Assembly (NCBI RefSeq): GCF_029360645.1
Contig: NZ_JARDUA010000004.1
Location: forward strand, 1 to 64,000
From: Pontibacter litorisediminis
GTDB taxonomy: Bacteria > Bacteroidota > Bacteroidia > Cytophagales > Hymenobacteraceae
Direction: 5' to 3'
DNA: 64,000 nt
The translations under genes and the position numbers were made by a program. The notes below the pieces were generated by a model. That model was given only the letters and a program-made list of their open reading frames with translations. It did no database searches and was not told the DNA's origin. This document shows positions 6,977 through 15,568 of this stretch, piece after piece; within the stretch, counting starts at the first letter, position 1; each line of letters starts with the position of its first letter.

Positions 6977-8965
6977 ATGAAGCTTTATAAGCCCCTCCTG
7001 AGCCTTTTGCTGCTCGTGCTGCTATCGGTGCAAGCCATGGCGCAAGACCTGGTTTCCAAAGAAGATATTGAGGAACTGCAACTACAGGCTATTAACGACA
7101 CTGCCTTTACCCTGCGCACCGTTACTGAGGCGGGCAACCTGATGAAGTTTACCGGCACACTGCCGTTGCGCATCAACGGGGAGCTGCAGGAGAAGGAGTT
7201 CCTGGAGGGCGAAACAGTTTTCTCGCTGAACGAAAGGGCCAACCTGGTGCAGGTAAGCGCCAACATGGGCACCCATACCCTGGCCCGGCTCTACCGCTTG
7301 GATGTGGAGGAGGAGCGCGGCGTGCGCGAGTTCCCAATGTGGCTGTCTATACTTCCGCCGATCATTGCCATTGTGCTGGCGCTTATTTTCCGGGAGGTGC
7401 TCCTGGCGCTCTTTGCCGGCATCTGGATAGGCGGCTTTGTGATCTACGGCCTCTCGGCAAAATCAGTCTTTACAGGCCTGCTGGCTGTCGGTGACACCTA
7501 CCTGATGGAGGCCCTCACCGATGCCGACCACGTCTCCGTGATTATTTTCTCGATGCTGATTGGCGGCATGGTGGCCATTATCTCTAAAAACGGAGGCATG
7601 GCTGGCGTGGTAAACCTGCTTTCGCGCTATGCCCGCTCCGCCAAAAGCTCGCAGATGGTTACCTGGGTGCTGGGGGTCGCTATTTTCTTTGATGATTACG
7701 CCAACACGTTGATCGTGGGCAACACGATGCGCCCCGTTACCGACAAGCACCGCGTCTCGCGCGAGAAACTGGCTTACCTGGTAGACAGCACCGCCGCCCC
7801 TGTGGCTGCCATTGCCTTTGTAACCACCTGGATCGGAGCCGAGCTAGGCTATATCAAGGATGCCGCTGCCAGCCTTGGCATAGAGGAAGGCGCTTACTCC
7901 ATGTTCTTTCACTCGCTGGAGTACGCTTACTACCCCGTGCTGACGCTGGTCTTTATGCTGATGCTAATCCTGATGAACCGTGATTTTGGCGGGATGCACC
8001 ACGCGGAGATCCGGGCACGCGAAACGGGCGCCGTGACAGCCGCCGGTTTTGACAAGGCCGGCCAGGAAAAGCAGCGGCAGGAAATGGCCGAGTTCGAGCC
8101 TGTTGACGAAACCCGCACCCGCGCTATCAACGCGCTGCTGCCTGTGCTCACGGTTATTGGCGGCACCGTAGTCGGACTTCTGTATACAGGTTATAATCCG
8201 GATGTATGGGCTGACCCAAGCCTGGGCTTCTTCCGTAAGCTCTCCAGCACCATCGGCGATTCTAACTCTTACACCGCCCTGGTCTGGGCCTCCCTAAGCG
8301 GGGTGATCATGGCCATACTTCTAACTGTCAGCCAAGGCATCATGTCGCTCACAGCCACCATGGAATCCCTGACGGCCGGTTTTAAGACGATGCTGCCTGC
8401 CATCCTCATCCTGGTGCTGGCCTGGTCGCTGGCGGCGGTTACACAGGAGCTGTACACGGCAGAGTACCTGACCTCGCTGTTTTCGGGAAGCATCTCGCCG
8501 CACTTCCTGCCGGAGATCACTTTCTTCCTGGCGGCAATCATAGCTTTCTCCACCGGCTCCAGCTGGGGCACCATGGCCATCCTTTACCCGCTCATGATGC
8601 CGGCTGCCTGGTACGTGTGCCAGCAGCAAGGTTTCAGCGTGGAGGAAACCATGCCGATCATTTACAACGTGATCTCGGTAGTGTTGGCGGGCTCTGTCTT
8701 CGGCGACCACTGCTCCCCTATCTCCGACACCACTATCCTGAGCTCCCTGGCCTCTGGCTGCAACCACATAGACCACGTAAAGACACAGCTGCCTTACGCC
8801 CTGACCGTGGCCTTGGTAGCCAACATCGTCTGCACGAACTTATCCACTTTTGGCGTGCACTGGCTGCTGGTCTACTTTATCGGTGCGGCCATACTTTGGG
8901 GCATCATCAAGCTGCTGGGCAAGAAGAACGTGGTAGAGGTGGTACCCGTCACCGAGGCAGTTTAA
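6977..8965 (+). CDS. NhaC-type Na+/H+ antiporter with a secreted N-terminal domain
   Basis: Length is 662 residues. A clear signal peptide (1-22, ending AMAQ) is followed by a soluble, presumably periplasmic region to about 115. The antiporter domain then runs to the C-terminus with about a dozen membrane segments. The hallmark IFFDDYANTLIVGNTMRPVTD and VDSTAAPVAAIAFVTTWIG blocks are present, as is the late STGSSWGTMAI / VFGDHCSPISDTT region of the NhaC/arginine-ornithine antiporter group. Expected to exchange Na+ for protons in ion and pH balance, but an organic substrate is possible for this subgroup. The extra N-terminal domain has no function I can name. A strong bidirectional hairpin follows. 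Confidence 0.88.
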   Translation: MKLYKPLLSLLLLVLLSVQAMAQDLVSKEDIEELQLQAINDTAFTLRTVTEAGNLMKFTGTLPLRINGELQEKEFLEGETVFSLNERANLVQVSANMGTHTLARLYRLDVEEERGVREFPMWLSILPPIIAIVLALIFREVLLALFAGIWIGGFVIYGLSAKSVFTGLLAVGDTYLMEALTDADHVSVIIFSMLIGGMVAIISKNGGMAGVVNLLSRYARSAKSSQMVTWVLGVAIFFDDYANTLIVGNTMRPVTDKHRVSREKLAYLVDSTAAPVAAIAFVTTWIGAELGYIKDAAASLGIEEGAYSMFFHSLEYAYYPVLTLVFMLMLILMNRDFGGMHHAEIRARETGAVTAAGFDKAGQEKQRQEMAEFEPVDETRTRAINALLPVLTVIGGTVVGLLYTGYNPDVWADPSLGFFRKLSSTIGDSNSYTALVWASLSGVIMAILLTVSQGIMSLTATMESLTAGFKTMLPAILILVLAWSLAAVTQELYTAEYLTSLFSGSISPHFLPEITFFLAAIIAFSTGSSWGTMAILYPLMMPAAWYVCQQQGFSVEETMPIIYNVISVVLAGSVFGDHCSPISDTTILSSLASGCNHIDHVKTQLPYALTVALVANIVCTNLSTFGVHWLLVYFIGAAILWGIIKLLGKKNVVEVVPVTEAV

Positions 8966-8985
8966 GTATAGAACCGTTTATGAAA

Positions 8986-9026
8986 CAGGAGCGGCTGCCT
9001 TTGCTTAAGGCAGCCGCTCCTGTTTT
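8986..9026. terminator. Bidirectional terminator between nhaC and a GNAT gene
   Basis: A 16-bp perfect stem (CAGGAGCGGCTGCCTT with its complement) and 5-nt loop, with T run on the plus side and a matching run on the minus side. It serves two convergent genes. Confidence 0.9.
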
Positions 9027-9042
9027 ATAGGTCCTGAATGAC

Positions 9043-9981
9043 CTACGCCAGCCTCAGTTCGTAAAAATCATGGACGATGGTGCGGGCGCCGTAGCTTTCC
9101 TTGTTCCGGATGAGCCCTTCGTTCAGGTACCGCCCCTGCCGCTCTGTGGAGATACCGAAGCTAAAGTACCTTTTGTGCGGGTATACTTCAGTCAGCAGCC
9201 AATCCAGCAGCACATCCAGGGCGTGCACGTTGCGCCCCTGCTCTGAGGTGGCGATGTACTGCGAGTGCACCACCTGCGGCGTCTCGTAAACCAGCACCCC
9301 TGCCAGCATTTCATCCGCAGCGGTGGCCGTATAGAGCCTGATGTTCTCCGGAAAGCGGGAGGCAAGTAGCGCCATCTCCTCAGCTGTGTGCGCAGGCAGG
9401 GTGTTATACTTCTGCTGCAGCAGTTTCCGCTCCAGCTCAAAGAAAGCTGCGTACTTCCCTGAGAGCCCTACCTGAAAGCCTGCTCTCTTGCCCTGCGATA
9501 AGCGCCACCTCCTGTCCTTGCTGTACTTCGCAGCTCCCCCTATGTCTATCACTGAGCTGGCATCGCGGCGGCAAAGTACGGCCTCGTGGCGGAACAAGGC
9601 GTACAGGTCCTCCTCGGCTGGCAGCTGGTGGTAGATATGCGGAACGGCTTTGTAAAGTATACTTGTAAATCCCAACTCCTGGAAGTATGACTTCATGGCC
9701 TGCACCACCTCCAGCATCAGCGCGGCCTTCATGCGCTTTTCTGTCACCAGGCCTGCATAACTCAGGCCGCCGTGGCTTTGCACCTGCCGCCCCTCCTCGT
9801 TGGCGGGCAGCAGCGCCACCAGCCTGCCTTTGTGGTAGAACAGCAGCGAGTGATCCGTGAACCGATCGGCATGGTACTCCACGTAATCGCGCAGCAGCAG
9901 GAACGTGCCGTTCTTAGAACCCGCCACAAACGCGTCCCACTCTGCTTTATACTTCGCGCTATACTTTACTACTTCCACCAT
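9043..9981 (-). CDS. GNAT-fold acyltransferase-like protein
   Basis: A soluble 312-residue protein resembling the FemAB/BioF2-like double-GNAT proteins common in Bacteroidota. The N-terminal half has the typical KNGTFLLLRDYVEYH and FTDHSLLFYHKGRLVALLPA segments; the C-terminal half carries a GNAT-like core around MLAGVLVYE and HSQYIATSEQGRNVHALDVLLDWLL. Substrate and acyl donor are unknown; relatives act on peptidoglycan precursors, amino acids or surface polysaccharide. It lies alone, convergent with nhaC. The stop is 17 nt from the shared terminator. Confidence 0.7.
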   Translation of the reverse strand: MVEVVKYSAKYKAEWDAFVAGSKNGTFLLLRDYVEYHADRFTDHSLLFYHKGRLVALLPANEEGRQVQSHGGLSYAGLVTEKRMKAALMLEVVQAMKSYFQELGFTSILYKAVPHIYHQLPAEEDLYALFRHEAVLCRRDASSVIDIGGAAKYSKDRRWRLSQGKRAGFQVGLSGKYAAFFELERKLLQQKYNTLPAHTAEEMALLASRFPENIRLYTATAADEMLAGVLVYETPQVVHSQYIATSEQGRNVHALDVLLDWLLTEVYPHKRYFSFGISTERQGRYLNEGLIRNKESYGARTIVHDFYELRLA

Positions 9982-10054
9982 CTATTTCCTGACAAAGGAC
10001 TGTGTGACAAAGGACAAAAGACAATACCTTACCTCTTTAACTCTCTAACTCCCA

Positions 10055-11236
10055 TCACCTGTTCAGCACAATCCGGAAGGTCGTGCCTTTTCCTACCTCC
10101 GACCATTTTACATACAGCCTGCCCTCGTGGTAATTGTCGATGATGCGCTTGGCGAGTGCGAGCCCCAGCCCCCAGCCCCGCTTTTTGGTAGTGAAACCGG
10201 GCAGGAATACAGAGTCGACCTTGCTTTTAGGGATGCCTTTGCCTGTGTCGGTGATATCCACGGCAATGCTGCTCTTGCCCAGCAGCACCAGCTGTATGTT
10301 GATGCTTCCGCGGCCCTCCATGGCGTCCACCGCGTTCTTGCAGATGTTCTCGATCACCCAATCATAAAGCGACACATTCACCTTGGCCGTGATGTCCGGG
10401 GAGAAGGTGGACTCCACGGTGAAGGCAACCTTACGCGAGATGCGGTTTTGCAGGTAGTTGATGGCATTCTGCGTTACCTGCAGGATGTTCTCGTCGCGCA
10501 GCGTAGGCACCGAGCCAATGTTGGAGAATCGCTCCGTGATGATTTCCAACCGCCGTACATCTTTGCCTAGCTCTTCCAGAATCGGTTCGTTCTCAAACTT
10601 AGGGTTCGCCTTGATGTACTCATACCACGCCATCAGCGAAGAGAGCGGCGTGCCCAGTTGGTGCGCGGTTTCCTTGGCCAGGCCCACCCATACCCGGTTC
10701 TGCTCGGCGCGGCGTGAGTAGCTGAAGGCAAAGTAAGCCACCAGCGCGAAGCAGGAGATGACGATAAGCTGCACGTAAGGGTAATAGCGCAGCTGCGAGA
10801 GCAGCTCTGAGTCCTTATAGAAAACATAGTTCACCGAGCCCTCCGCCCACGGCACCACAATCGGCTCATGCTGCTCCTTCATCTTCTCTATCTCGCGCTG
10901 CAGGTACTCGTTTATTTTATCAGGTTTGTTCGAAATGTTTTCCGGGATATTGATGTTCTTAGAATCGAGAATATTTTCGTTCTCATCTGTCAGGATAACA
11001 GGCACTGTGGTGTTGGAGGACAGGATCTCCTCCTCGATGAACACGATGTTATCGTCGCTGGGGGCGTTGATCATGTAGCGGAGACCCTTGGCATAAAGCT
11101 GCACCAACTCCTGCTCACGCTCCGATAACTTGCTGACAAGTATGTTGGTATAGGTAATGGTGGCGGCGCCGATGATGAGGGCAATGATAACAACAACAAG
11201 CTTTATCCTGTTCTTCTGGGAGTAGATGGGAATCAT
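10055..11236 (-). CDS. Orphan sensor histidine kinase
   Basis: A membrane sensor of 393 residues. TM1 is at about 11-33, an extracytoplasmic sensor domain at 34-152 and TM2 at about 153-173. The HisKA region carries the phospho-acceptor in KETAHQLGTPL (H192), and the ATPase domain has the N box ENICKNAVDAM (N298, N302), G1 DTGKG (331-335) and GWGLGL (355-360). No response regulator gene is adjacent. It diverges from hemA with about 110 nt between the start codons. Input and target are unknown. Confidence 0.9.
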   Translation of the reverse strand: MIPIYSQKNRIKLVVVIIALIIGAATITYTNILVSKLSEREQELVQLYAKGLRYMINAPSDDNIVFIEEEILSSNTTVPVILTDENENILDSKNINIPENISNKPDKINEYLQREIEKMKEQHEPIVVPWAEGSVNYVFYKDSELLSQLRYYPYVQLIVISCFALVAYFAFSYSRRAEQNRVWVGLAKETAHQLGTPLSSLMAWYEYIKANPKFENEPILEELGKDVRRLEIITERFSNIGSVPTLRDENILQVTQNAINYLQNRISRKVAFTVESTFSPDITAKVNVSLYDWVIENICKNAVDAMEGRGSINIQLVLLGKSSIAVDITDTGKGIPKSKVDSVFLPGFTTKKRGWGLGLALAKRIIDNYHEGRLYVKWSEVGKGTTFRIVLNR

Positions 11237-11294
11237 GCAGTAAACACGAAATTTATTTGAAATTAGTATAAATTAAACATAGAGGGCAAGTAAG

Positions 11295-11325
11295 TTTCAT
11301 TTTAAAAATTAGAGCTTTAACTTTG
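11295..11325 (+). promoter_or_regulatory. hemA promoter (Bacteroidota type)
   Basis: TAACTTTG at 11318-11325 matches TAnnTTTG, with TTTC at 11295-11298 as a near -33 element and a 19-nt spacer. Its position rules out a TTG start at 11323 and supports ATG 11350. Confidence 0.7.
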
Positions 11326-11349
11326 CGCCTTAGTAGAACCCACGTTATT

Positions 11350-12633
11350 ATGCTTCAGAACTTTAAAGCAATCAGCCTGTCGTATAAGAAAGCGCCGCTG
11401 GATATCAGGGAGCTGATTGCCTTAGATGAATCTTCCTGCAGACTTTTCTTACAGACCCTCAAGGGCTTTATACAGGCTACTGACATTCTTGTACTTTCTA
11501 CCTGCAACCGCACCGAAGTATACTATAACTCCGACGCCGACTTCAGCACCGAGATCGTAAAGCTTTTGGGCATCACCAAGGGCATCGACAATATCTCCAG
11601 ATACTTCGACTACTTTACCATACTAAACGAGCACGATGATGCCGTGCAGCATTTGTTTGATGTGTCGATGGGCCTGGAGTCGCAGGTGGTAGGGGATATG
11701 CAGATATCCAACCAGGTGAAGATGGCTTACCAGTGGAGTGCCGACAACGAAACGGCCGGCCCTTTCCTGCACCGCCTGATGCACACGATCTTCTTCACCA
11801 ACAAGCGCGTGGTGCAGGAGACCTCCTTCCGTGACGGTGCCGCCTCCACCTCTTATGCCGCGATTGAACTGATTGAGGAGCTGACGGCCGACATCACAGA
11901 CCCAAGCATACTGGTGGTAGGCTTAGGCGAGATCGGCGCCGATGTGTGCCGCAACCTGAAAGACCTGGGCTTCAAGAATGTGAAGATCACCAACCGTACC
12001 AAGGCCAAGGCCCAATCGCTGGCAGAGGAGTGCCAGATGGAGGTGCTGCCCTTCGAGGACATTGTGCAGGGCATGAAGGAGGCAGACGTGATCATCTCAT
12101 CGGTGGCCCGCGAAACGCCGTTCTTCACCAAGGAGATGGTAAAGCGCCTGGACATCCTCACCTACAAGTTCTTTATAGACCTGGCTGTGCCGCGCAGTGT
12201 GGAGCCGGAGGTAGAAAGTGTACCGGGCGTGCTGCTTTACAACATCGACACCATCCAGAATAAAGCCTCTGAAGCTTTGCAGCGCCGCATCAACTCGGTG
12301 CCGAAGGTGAAGGAGATCGTGGCCGAGTCTATCGAGCAGTTCAACGATTGGTCGAAGGAGATGATGGTATCGCCGACGATCCAGCGCCTGAAGGGTGCGC
12401 TTGAGGCGATTCGCCAGGAGGAGATGTCGCGCTATGTGAAGAAACTGGGGCCGAAGGAGGCCAAGCTGGTAGATAGCATCACCAAGTCGATGATGCAGAA
12501 GATCATTAAACTACCGGTGCTGCAACTGAAGGCCGCCTGCAAGCGCGGCGAGGCCGAAACACTGATAGACCTGCTTAACGACCTGTTTAACCTGGAGAAC
12601 CAGCCTGCCGAGGCAGATCATAAAACCGAGTAA
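11350..12633 (+). CDS. hemA: Glutamyl-tRNA reductase
   Basis: Reduces glutamyl-tRNA(Glu) to glutamate-1-semialdehyde, the first step of C5-pathway tetrapyrrole synthesis, using NADPH. The catalytic cysteine is C52 in LSTCNRTEVY. The glutamate-recognition region is followed by GLESQVVGDMQI, an NADPH-binding Rossmann segment VVGLGEIGADVC and a C-terminal helical dimerisation domain. The ATG at 11350 is preferred to a TTG 27 nt upstream because the family N-terminus starts near MLQNFKAISLSYKKAP and the putative -7 box overlaps the upstream codon. The resulting 427 residues are normal. A hairpin at 12662-12711 may end the transcript. Confidence 0.95.
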   Translation: MLQNFKAISLSYKKAPLDIRELIALDESSCRLFLQTLKGFIQATDILVLSTCNRTEVYYNSDADFSTEIVKLLGITKGIDNISRYFDYFTILNEHDDAVQHLFDVSMGLESQVVGDMQISNQVKMAYQWSADNETAGPFLHRLMHTIFFTNKRVVQETSFRDGAASTSYAAIELIEELTADITDPSILVVGLGEIGADVCRNLKDLGFKNVKITNRTKAKAQSLAEECQMEVLPFEDIVQGMKEADVIISSVARETPFFTKEMVKRLDILTYKFFIDLAVPRSVEPEVESVPGVLLYNIDTIQNKASEALQRRINSVPKVKEIVAESIEQFNDWSKEMMVSPTIQRLKGALEAIRQEEMSRYVKKLGPKEAKLVDSITKSMMQKIIKLPVLQLKAACKRGEAETLIDLLNDLFNLENQPAEADHKTE

Positions 12634-12661
12634 ACGGCACATTTTTTTTAGTGAAAAAACA

Positions 12662-12711
12662 ACTGAGGCCTCCGCAAATCTCTGGTTTATGAGATGGACG
12701 GGGGCCTCAGC
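12662..12711 (+). terminator. Hairpin after hemA
   Basis: CTGAGGCC pairs with GGCCTCAG across about 34 nt. It lies 29 nt past the hemA stop and upstream of the convergent arsR-type gene. The T tract is poor. Confidence 0.45.
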
Positions 12712-12758
12712 CGTTTCTTCGCAGGCAAAGAAGTGCCGCACCTAGTGCAGGCTTTATC

Positions 12759-13067
12759 TTAGATATCAATGCAGCATTCTTCCAAGCAGTCAATCACATC
12801 GATCAGTTTGGGGATGGCCAGCGAATAGTAAATTTTGGTACCCACTTTAAAAGACGAGAGAACCCCCTTGTCTTTCAGTGTAATGAGGTGCTGCGATGCA
12901 ATGGCCTGCGGAAGGTCTAACTGCTTATATATCTCTGTAACAGTCATTTTATCCTCTTTTCCGAGTAAATCCACTATCGCCAGTCTTTTGGGGTGTGCCA
13001 ATACCTTCAGCATGGCTGCCGCCTTATCTATCTTCTTCGATTCAACTCTTGACAACAAACTTTTCAT
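12759..13067 (-). CDS. ArsR/SmtB-family winged-helix repressor
   Basis: A 102-residue DNA-binding protein. The winged-helix core includes LKVLAHPKRLAIVDLL, a recognition helix in LPQAIASQHLITLKDKGVLSS and the wing KVGTKIYYSL. The C-terminus ends CLEECCIDI, three closely spaced cysteines that could bind a metal or thiol-reactive ligand. The classical alpha3 CxC metal site is absent. It is single and convergent with hemA. Its upstream neighbour across an AT-rich gap of about 120 nt is anmK, transcribed divergently. Ligand and targets are unknown. Confidence 0.85.
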   Translation of the reverse strand: MKSLLSRVESKKIDKAAAMLKVLAHPKRLAIVDLLGKEDKMTVTEIYKQLDLPQAIASQHLITLKDKGVLSSFKVGTKIYYSLAIPKLIDVIDCLEECCIDI

Positions 13068-13178
13068 AATTAAATTTTATACCTAACAGTTTCTACAATT
13101 CATTTATTCAATCCTATTCATAATAAGATATATACGAAGCCTGCACTATTTGGCTGAAAATCATTGGCATGCTTTTAC

Positions 13179-13186
13179 TATTTTTG
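13179..13186 (+). promoter_or_regulatory. -7 box close to the anmK start
   Basis: TATTTTTG (TAnnTTTG) lies 5 nt upstream of the ATG at 13191. If used, the mRNA would be nearly leaderless. It also argues against the TTG start at 13164. Confidence 0.4.
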
Positions 13187-13190
13187 GCCA

Positions 13191-14264
13191 ATGGATACTT
13201 CTTATCATGTGATCGGCTTAATGTCCGGGACATCCCTCGATGGCCTCGACATTGCTTACTGTAGATTTACGTACAAATCCCAGAATTGGATATATGAGAT
13301 ACTAAATACTACTACATTACCATATACTAATGAACTAATTGTCTCTCTCCAAGGTGCCGAGACCGCGAGCGGCCTGGAACTGGTGGAACTGGACCATGCC
13401 TTCGGCAGATTCATGGGCCAGCGAGTTCATGAGTTTGTACAACAACACGCAATACGCCCGGATTTTGTTGCCTCTCACGGACATACCATTTTCCATCAAC
13501 CCGCCAAGCACATCTCCCTGCAGCTGGGCCACGGCGCCTACCTAGCCGCACACGCGCAGCTGCCCGTGGTCTGCGACTTTCGCACCCTCGACATCGCACT
13601 TGGGGGGCAGGGCGCGCCGCTGGTGCCCATCGGCGACGAGCTGCTCTTCGGCCAGTACGACTATTGTGTAAACCTGGGAGGTATAGCCAATGTTTCCTAC
13701 AGCCACAACGGCACCCGCCTGGCCTTCGACACCAGCGCCTGTAACATGCTGCTGAACACCCTGGCCAACAGCATGGGCCTGCCTTACGATGATAACGGCA
13801 AGCTTGCCCGCTCCGGTACGCTGCAGCAGGATTTATTAGACGCCCTGAACGAACCGGCCTACTTCGCTGCCCCGGCCCCCAAATCGCTGGGCAAGGAGTG
13901 GGTGCTGGAGCACAGCCTGAAAAGCCTGGAGGAGAGCACAGCCTCCGTGGCTGATAAGCTGCACACGGTCTGCCACCACATTGCCCAGCAACTGCGCAAC
14001 GCCCTGCCCCTGCTGCACGGGGGCCAGCACCGTGTACTATTAACAGGAGGCGGCGCGTTTAACGGCTACCTGGCGGGGCAGATACAGCAGCAGCTCGGCC
14101 CGCAATACAACGTAGAGGTTCCGGCACCGGAGGTGGTGTCGTTTAAGGAGGCGCTGATCTTTGCCTTTCTGGGCGTGCTGCGCTGGCGGGGCGAGCCTAA
14201 CTGCCTCAGCAGCGTAACAGGGGCCAGCCGTAGCAATGTTGGCGGGGCGGTGTACCTCTGCTAA
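13191..14264 (+). CDS. anmK: Anhydro-N-acetylmuramic acid kinase
   Basis: Phosphorylates and hydrolyses 1,6-anhydro-MurNAc to MurNAc-6-phosphate in peptidoglycan recycling. It belongs to the ASKHA fold: the phosphate 1 loop is GLMSGTSLDGLDIAYC at the N-terminus, followed by VCDFRTLDIALGGQGAPLVPIGDE and VNLGGIANVSY, and the adenosine region contains LLTGGGAFNGYL. The 357 residues are typical. ATG 13191 is chosen over an upstream TTG (13164) because family members begin just before GLMSGTS. It ends 56 nt before the next dehydrogenase gene. No other recycling gene is adjacent. Confidence 0.93.
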   Translation: MDTSYHVIGLMSGTSLDGLDIAYCRFTYKSQNWIYEILNTTTLPYTNELIVSLQGAETASGLELVELDHAFGRFMGQRVHEFVQQHAIRPDFVASHGHTIFHQPAKHISLQLGHGAYLAAHAQLPVVCDFRTLDIALGGQGAPLVPIGDELLFGQYDYCVNLGGIANVSYSHNGTRLAFDTSACNMLLNTLANSMGLPYDDNGKLARSGTLQQDLLDALNEPAYFAAPAPKSLGKEWVLEHSLKSLEESTASVADKLHTVCHHIAQQLRNALPLLHGGQHRVLLTGGGAFNGYLAGQIQQQLGPQYNVEVPAPEVVSFKEALIFAFLGVLRWRGEPNCLSSVTGASRSNVGGAVYLC

Positions 14265-14281
14265 GCCCTCTTTAAAATTTG

Positions 14282-14289
14282 TACCTTTG
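14282..14289 (+). promoter_or_regulatory. -7 box upstream of the 14321 dehydrogenase
   Basis: TACCTTTG matches TAnnTTTG 31 nt before the ATG. The -33 region (CTCTG ending at 14260, 21-nt spacer) is a poor match. Confidence 0.5.
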
Positions 14290-14320
14290 CATAACCCTAA
14301 ATCACAACTGATAAACTGGA

Positions 14321-15553
14321 ATGAAAGACTTACTTGCAAAGTTCGAGAACAAGATACCGGAAATAGTTTTTGAGTGGAAAGACCCTGAGACAGAGGCAGA
14401 AGGCTGGGTGGTGATCAACTCGCTGCGCGGTGGTGCGGCAGGAGGCGGCACACGGATGCGCAAAGGGCTGGACAAGCGTGAGGTGGAGTCTTTGGCGAAG
14501 ACCATGGAAGTGAAGTTTACTGTTTCAGGTCCTGCCATCGGCGGCGCCAAGTCTGGCATCAACTTCGACCCGGCAGACCCCCGCAAGCGCGGCGTGCTGG
14601 AGCGCTGGTACAAAGCCGTGATCCCACTCTTGAAGAGCTATTACGGCACCGGCGGCGACCTGAACGTGGACGAGATACACGAGGTGATTCCCATCACAGA
14701 GGACTATGGCCTGTGGCATCCGCAGGAGGGCGTGGTGAACGGCCACTTTAACGCTACCGAGCCGCAGAAGATAAACAAGATCGGACAGCTGCGCCAGGGC
14801 GTGGTAAAGGTAATCGAGGACCCGCACTTCTCCCCTTCCACGGCCCGCAAGTATACTATCGCCGATATGATCACGGGCTTTGGCGTGGCCGAGGCTGTGC
14901 GCCACTACTATGACATCTGGGGCGGCGCGTTTGCAGGCAAGCGGGCCATTATACAAGGCTGGGGCAACGTGGGCGCAGCAGCAGGCTATTACCTGGCTTC
15001 CAAAGGCGTGAAGATCGTAGGCATCATCGACAGGGCCGGAGGGCTTATCCATGACAAGGGTTTTACCTTTGAGGAGATTACGGACCTGTTCCTGAGCCGC
15101 CAGGGCAATGCCCTGAACCCGGACACAGCGGGCATGCTTTCGTTTGAGGAGGTGAACAGCCGCATCTGGGATTCGCCCGCTGAGATCTTCATTCCAGCGG
15201 CCGCCTCCAGGTTGGTTACGCGCGAGCAGGTGGAGCGCATGATCCAGAGCGGCATGCAGGTTATCTCCTGCGGCGCCAACGTGCCGTTCCAGGACCCGGA
15301 GATCTTCTTCGGCCCCACCGGCGAGTTTGCCGACCGCAACCTGTCCGTCATCCCTGATTTTATCGCCAACTGCGGCATGGCCCGCGTGTTCGCTTACCTG
15401 ATGGGCAGCGATGTGGAGATAACCGATGAGGCGATCTTCAGCGACACGTCCCACATCATCCGCACGGCCCTGGAGCGATCGCATGAAAAGCAGGTGCAGA
15501 AGACGGAGATCGCTAAAACTAGTTTTGAGATTGCCCTGAGCCAGTTGCTCTAA
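14321..15553 (+). CDS. Glu/Leu/Phe/Val dehydrogenase family protein (second paralog)
   Basis: A 410-residue amino acid dehydrogenase homologue clearly different from the one at 1322-2602. The N-terminal domain has RGGAAGGGTRMRKGL, then EVKFTVSGPAIGGAKSGI with the conserved lysines, and GGDLNVDEIHEV with the catalytic-aspartate position. The nucleotide-binding domain has IIQGWGNVGAAAGYYL. The DLNVDE stretch replaces the usual APDMGT motif, so substrate choice may differ. The family is known in Bacteroidota, but I know of no defined substrate. The mscS-type gene follows 15 nt later and is probably co-transcribed. Confidence 0.85.
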   Translation: MKDLLAKFENKIPEIVFEWKDPETEAEGWVVINSLRGGAAGGGTRMRKGLDKREVESLAKTMEVKFTVSGPAIGGAKSGINFDPADPRKRGVLERWYKAVIPLLKSYYGTGGDLNVDEIHEVIPITEDYGLWHPQEGVVNGHFNATEPQKINKIGQLRQGVVKVIEDPHFSPSTARKYTIADMITGFGVAEAVRHYYDIWGGAFAGKRAIIQGWGNVGAAAGYYLASKGVKIVGIIDRAGGLIHDKGFTFEEITDLFLSRQGNALNPDTAGMLSFEEVNSRIWDSPAEIFIPAAASRLVTREQVERMIQSGMQVISCGANVPFQDPEIFFGPTGEFADRNLSVIPDFIANCGMARVFAYLMGSDVEITDEAIFSDTSHIIRTALERSHEKQVQKTEIAKTSFEIALSQLL

Positions 15554-15568
15554 GTATAACGTTTCCCT

